Positions 5,538-7,833 of a stretch of DNA of 7,833 nucleotides are shown in pieces. Under the pieces are notes generated by a model. That model was not told the DNA's origin. It was given only the letters and a program-made list of their open reading frames with translations, and ran no database searches. Both the position numbers and the translations under genes were made by a program. Within the stretch, counting starts at the first letter, position 1. Every line of letters begins with the position of its first letter. Source of the stretch: Methanosarcinaceae archaeon (GTDB lineage: Archaea > Halobacteriota > Methanosarcinia > Methanosarcinales > Methanosarcinaceae); contig JAGAEB010000103.1 in NCBI GenBank assembly GCA_017613335.1, positions 1 to 7,833 on the forward strand. The letters are read 5' to 3'.

Positions 5538-7688
5538 ATGAAAACGAAGAAGGAAAATCTGCTGACGGATGATCGTGAGGATCAGTCCGGAATTTTCGAT
5601 GACACTCCGGAAAATGATGCCGGCCTTTCCGGAAATGCCGGAGACGGAACATCAGATCCTTCACCGGATGACCGTCCGGAAAATGCTGACGGTCCGGATG
5701 ATTTTTCAGAGAACGCCGGAAAGGCGCGCAGATCCGGGAAAAGATCTAAGCGGGGCGCCGGCAGTAAAGATGAAAGCGCCTCCGGCGACGACGGCCCGCA
5801 GGATACGGAAAAACCTGAAAAAGAGGCGCCCATCGCGAGAAAGCTCGCCGAGAAGCAGAGATCGATCAGCGTTGCGGAATTTTTTGAAAAAAACAGACAT
5901 ATCCTCGGTTTTGATTCGGCGCCGCGCGCTCTGATCACGACGATCAAAGAAGCTGTGGACAATTCTCTGGATGCCTGTGAAGAAGCGGGGATCCTGCCGG
6001 ATATCCTTGTCCGGATCGAAAAAGCCGACAACGATTCGCTCTATATCATTGAAGAAGACAACGGGCCCGGCATCGTCAAGGAACAGATCCCGAAGGTTTT
6101 TGCAAAACTGCTTTACGGATCGCGTTTCCATGCGCTCAGGCAGAGCCGCGGCCAGCAGGGCATCGGCATTTCCGCCGCCGTCCTCTACTCACAGATCACG
6201 GCCGGAAAAACGACGAGCGTCATTTCAAAGATCGGCCCTGATGAGCCGGCACATTTTTATGAACTCATGATCGACACCAGCACGAATGAACCCGAGATCC
6301 TGAAAGATGAGATCATCGACTGGCCGAGACCGCACGGAACGCACATCGAACTTGAGATGAGGGCGTCTTACGTCAAGGGCAGAAAGCAGTCGATCGCCGA
6401 ATACCTGAAATCGACGGCGACCGTCAATCCGCATGCCCGCATCCGCCTCATCGAGCCGGACGGAAATGAGATCCTCTTCGAACGCGCCACGGAGCAGCTG
6501 CCCGTCAGACCGGAAGAAGTTCTGCCCCATCCGCACGGCATCGAACTCGGCATGCTCATCAAGATGCTCCATTATACGGAGCGTCAGAAACTGGCGCCTT
6601 TCCTGCGTTATTCTTTTTCAAAGATCGGTCTTCAGACCGCAGATGAGATCTGCCGGGCAGCCGGCATCGATCCGGAAAAAGATCCGCATGACATCACGCA
6701 TTCCGAAGCCGAAAAACTCCTCGCTGCGTTTTCAAAAGTCAGGATCATGGCGCCGTCGACGGACTGTCTGTCACCGATCGGAGACGATCTCATCTACAAA
6801 GGTCTTCAGAAGGAATACAATGTCGATTTCATCGCGACGTCCTGCCGGAAACCTGAGATCTATTCCGGAAACCCGTTCATCATTGAAGTCGGACTCGCCT
6901 ACGGCGGCAGTTTTCCGAAAGACCAGAAGATCGATGTCCTCCGTTTTGCAAACCGCGTGCCGCTCCTCTATCAGCAGGGCGCCTGCGTCCTGACGCAGGC
7001 CGTTGAAGGCATCAAATGGAAACAGTACGGCATCAGTCAGCCGGGCGGCGGTCTGCCCTTCGGGCCGTTCATCGTTCTGATCCACATTGCGTCGACGAAT
7101 GTTCCGTTCACGTCCGAATCAAAAGATGCCGTCGCCGATATCCCGGTCATCCGGGAGGAAACGGAGCTTGCCGTCAAAGAAGCGGCCAGAAAACTCAAGA
7201 CGTATCTCGGAAAACAGGGCGAGCTTCAGAAAAGGCGTGAAAAAGAGATCATCATCACGAAACTGCTTCCGGTCATGGCTGAAAAAACAGCTGCGATCGC
7301 CGGAAAAGATGTGCCTGACATAAGCCCCGTCGTGGCCAACATCATGGGAAATCTCCTCATCCGGAAAAGGATCACGAGGGATGAAGAGGACAGTAGCAGA
7401 GCCCATGTGACAGTCATGCTCAGAAATTACGGTACATCGTCCCGTAAATTAAAACTTCATGTCATCTGCCCCTGCAGCATCGATGCGCCGAGCCCTGCGC
7501 CGGCCGAATCGTTCTCTTTCGGCAGTGAATACGACAATGTCTGGAACGTGTCGATCGTCGCATCCGGCTCAAAAGTCTTCAGATTCGATGTCTGCGGCCT
7601 TTCCGACGAAGAGCTGAACAGAGATGACGTGATCATGGCGGAAGGACTTCCGGAAGAAGAAGTGACGGGCGCAAAAGTACTGAAATGA
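5538..7688 (+). CDS. top6B: DNA topoisomerase VI subunit B, with an acidic N-terminal extension
   Basis: ATPase subunit of the type IIB topoisomerase; with the Spo11-like A subunit it passes duplexes through double-strand breaks in an ATP-dependent way. Numbering from the ATG at 5538 (716 residues): the GHKL ATPase has the N-box EAVDNSLDA (E138, N142), G1 DNGPG (D174-G178) and G2 GQQGIG (205-210). An H2TH-type linker follows at about 345-405. The transducer domain carries WKQYG with the switch lysine K495. A C-terminal Ig-like domain, as in Methanosarcina mazei Top6B, spans about 620-690. Family homology begins near residue 100 (AEKQRSISVAEFFEKNRH). The preceding ~100 residues are low-complexity: Asp/Glu-rich with DDTPEN and DDRPEN repeats, then Lys/Arg-rich, and probably disordered. 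Start choice is uncertain: ATG 5529 adds three residues and GTG 5466 adds 24. No TATA box is evident nearby, so transcription may come from the gene upstream. The A subunit is not within the 145 bases to the edge. Confidence 0.97.
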   Translation: MKTKKENLLTDDREDQSGIFDDTPENDAGLSGNAGDGTSDPSPDDRPENADGPDDFSENAGKARRSGKRSKRGAGSKDESASGDDGPQDTEKPEKEAPIARKLAEKQRSISVAEFFEKNRHILGFDSAPRALITTIKEAVDNSLDACEEAGILPDILVRIEKADNDSLYIIEEDNGPGIVKEQIPKVFAKLLYGSRFHALRQSRGQQGIGISAAVLYSQITAGKTTSVISKIGPDEPAHFYELMIDTSTNEPEILKDEIIDWPRPHGTHIELEMRASYVKGRKQSIAEYLKSTATVNPHARIRLIEPDGNEILFERATEQLPVRPEEVLPHPHGIELGMLIKMLHYTERQKLAPFLRYSFSKIGLQTADEICRAAGIDPEKDPHDITHSEAEKLLAAFSKVRIMAPSTDCLSPIGDDLIYKGLQKEYNVDFIATSCRKPEIYSGNPFIIEVGLAYGGSFPKDQKIDVLRFANRVPLLYQQGACVLTQAVEGIKWKQYGISQPGGGLPFGPFIVLIHIASTNVPFTSESKDAVADIPVIREETELAVKEAARKLKTYLGKQGELQKRREKEIIITKLLPVMAEKTAAIAGKDVPDISPVVANIMGNLLIRKRITRDEEDSSRAHVTVMLRNYGTSSRKLKLHVICPCSIDAPSPAPAESFSFGSEYDNVWNVSIVASGSKVFRFDVCGLSDEELNRDDVIMAEGLPEEEVTGAKVLK

Positions 7689-7718
7689 CCTGATGAATGC
7701 TGTTCCGGCGACAATGAA

Positions 7719-7833
7719 TATTGTTTTTGTGAGAAGACGGATATTGTTTTTTGATGGGACAGTGGATGTTGTTTTTGATGAGGCGGTGAATATTGATCTT
7801 GATTCAGACGACGATTATTGATCTTGATTCAGA
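7719..7833 (+). repeat. Degenerate ~24-bp T-rich repeats after top6B; probable terminator region
   Basis: The word TATTG (TGTTG once) recurs at 7719, 7742, 7767, 7791 and 7816, spacings of 23, 25, 24 and 25 bases. The first three units carry T-runs (TTGTTTTTG, TTGTTTTTTG, TTGTTTTTG); the last two share GATCTTGATTCAGA exactly. The array starts about 30 bases after the top6B stop and runs off the right edge. On the top6B transcript the T-runs of five or six are suitable U-tracts for archaeal FttA/aCPSF1-dependent termination; that role is inferred. Confidence 0.7.

Noticed and set aside
5582..6131. Minus-strand open frames of 141-149 residues
   Set aside because: They are antisense to the top6B extension and ATPase domain, with no recognised product.

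Overview
The window is archaeal and most resembles a mesophilic methanogen of the Methanomicrobia (Methanomicrobiales-like). The evidence is a 183-residue archaeal TATA-binding protein, a DNA topoisomerase VI B subunit with the C-terminal Ig-like domain known from Methanosarcina, TATA boxes instead of -35/-10 promoters, and Shine-Dalgarno sites before most genes. The exact genus cannot be fixed from the sequence alone.

Layout, left to right. Positions 1-144 hold a tandem array of a 31-bp unit that runs off the left edge; a perfect 10-bp hairpin (148-174) follows. tbp lies on the minus strand (186-737). Its upstream region has a leader stem-loop, several TATA boxes and a perfect TATA dyad (769-844). 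A tandem array of 9-bp words grouped into 27- and 36-bp units (1053-1267) fills the rest of the gap and swallows the stop codon of the next gene, an 830-residue UvrA-family ABC ATPase on the minus strand (1263-3755). Upstream of that, also on the minus strand, is a NudC-like NUDIX hydrolase with an N-terminal zinc ribbon (3927-4439). A divergent spacer (4440-4711) separates it from the plus-strand half: a possible 50-codon ORF (4712-4864) overlapping by ATGA with an unrecognised 157-residue gene (4861-5334), a structured spacer, then top6B (start near 5538, stop at 7688). Positions 7689-7833 hold degenerate 24-bp T-rich repeats.

Function. tbp supplies the general transcription factor. top6B is the ATPase half of the type IIB topoisomerase that relaxes and decatenates DNA; no A subunit is visible before the window ends. 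The UvrA-like protein binds DNA through its family fold, but it lacks the UvrB-docking domain and no uvrB or uvrC is in view, so a classical excision role is not assured. The NUDIX protein probably hydrolyses NAD(H)-type or other nucleoside-diphosphate compounds. These do not form one obvious pathway.

The most unusual aspect is the spacers: three unrelated tandem-repeat families in under 8 kb, each abutting the 3' end of a gene, plus a 14-bp duplication across the NUDIX stop. Other points worth a second look are the acidic ~100-residue N-terminal extension of Top6B, the degenerate second Q-loop and missing UvrB-binding domain of the UvrA-like protein, and the nested 7+7 bp stem structure between the 157-residue gene and top6B. 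I found no CRISPR array, transposase, integrase, tRNA or rRNA.
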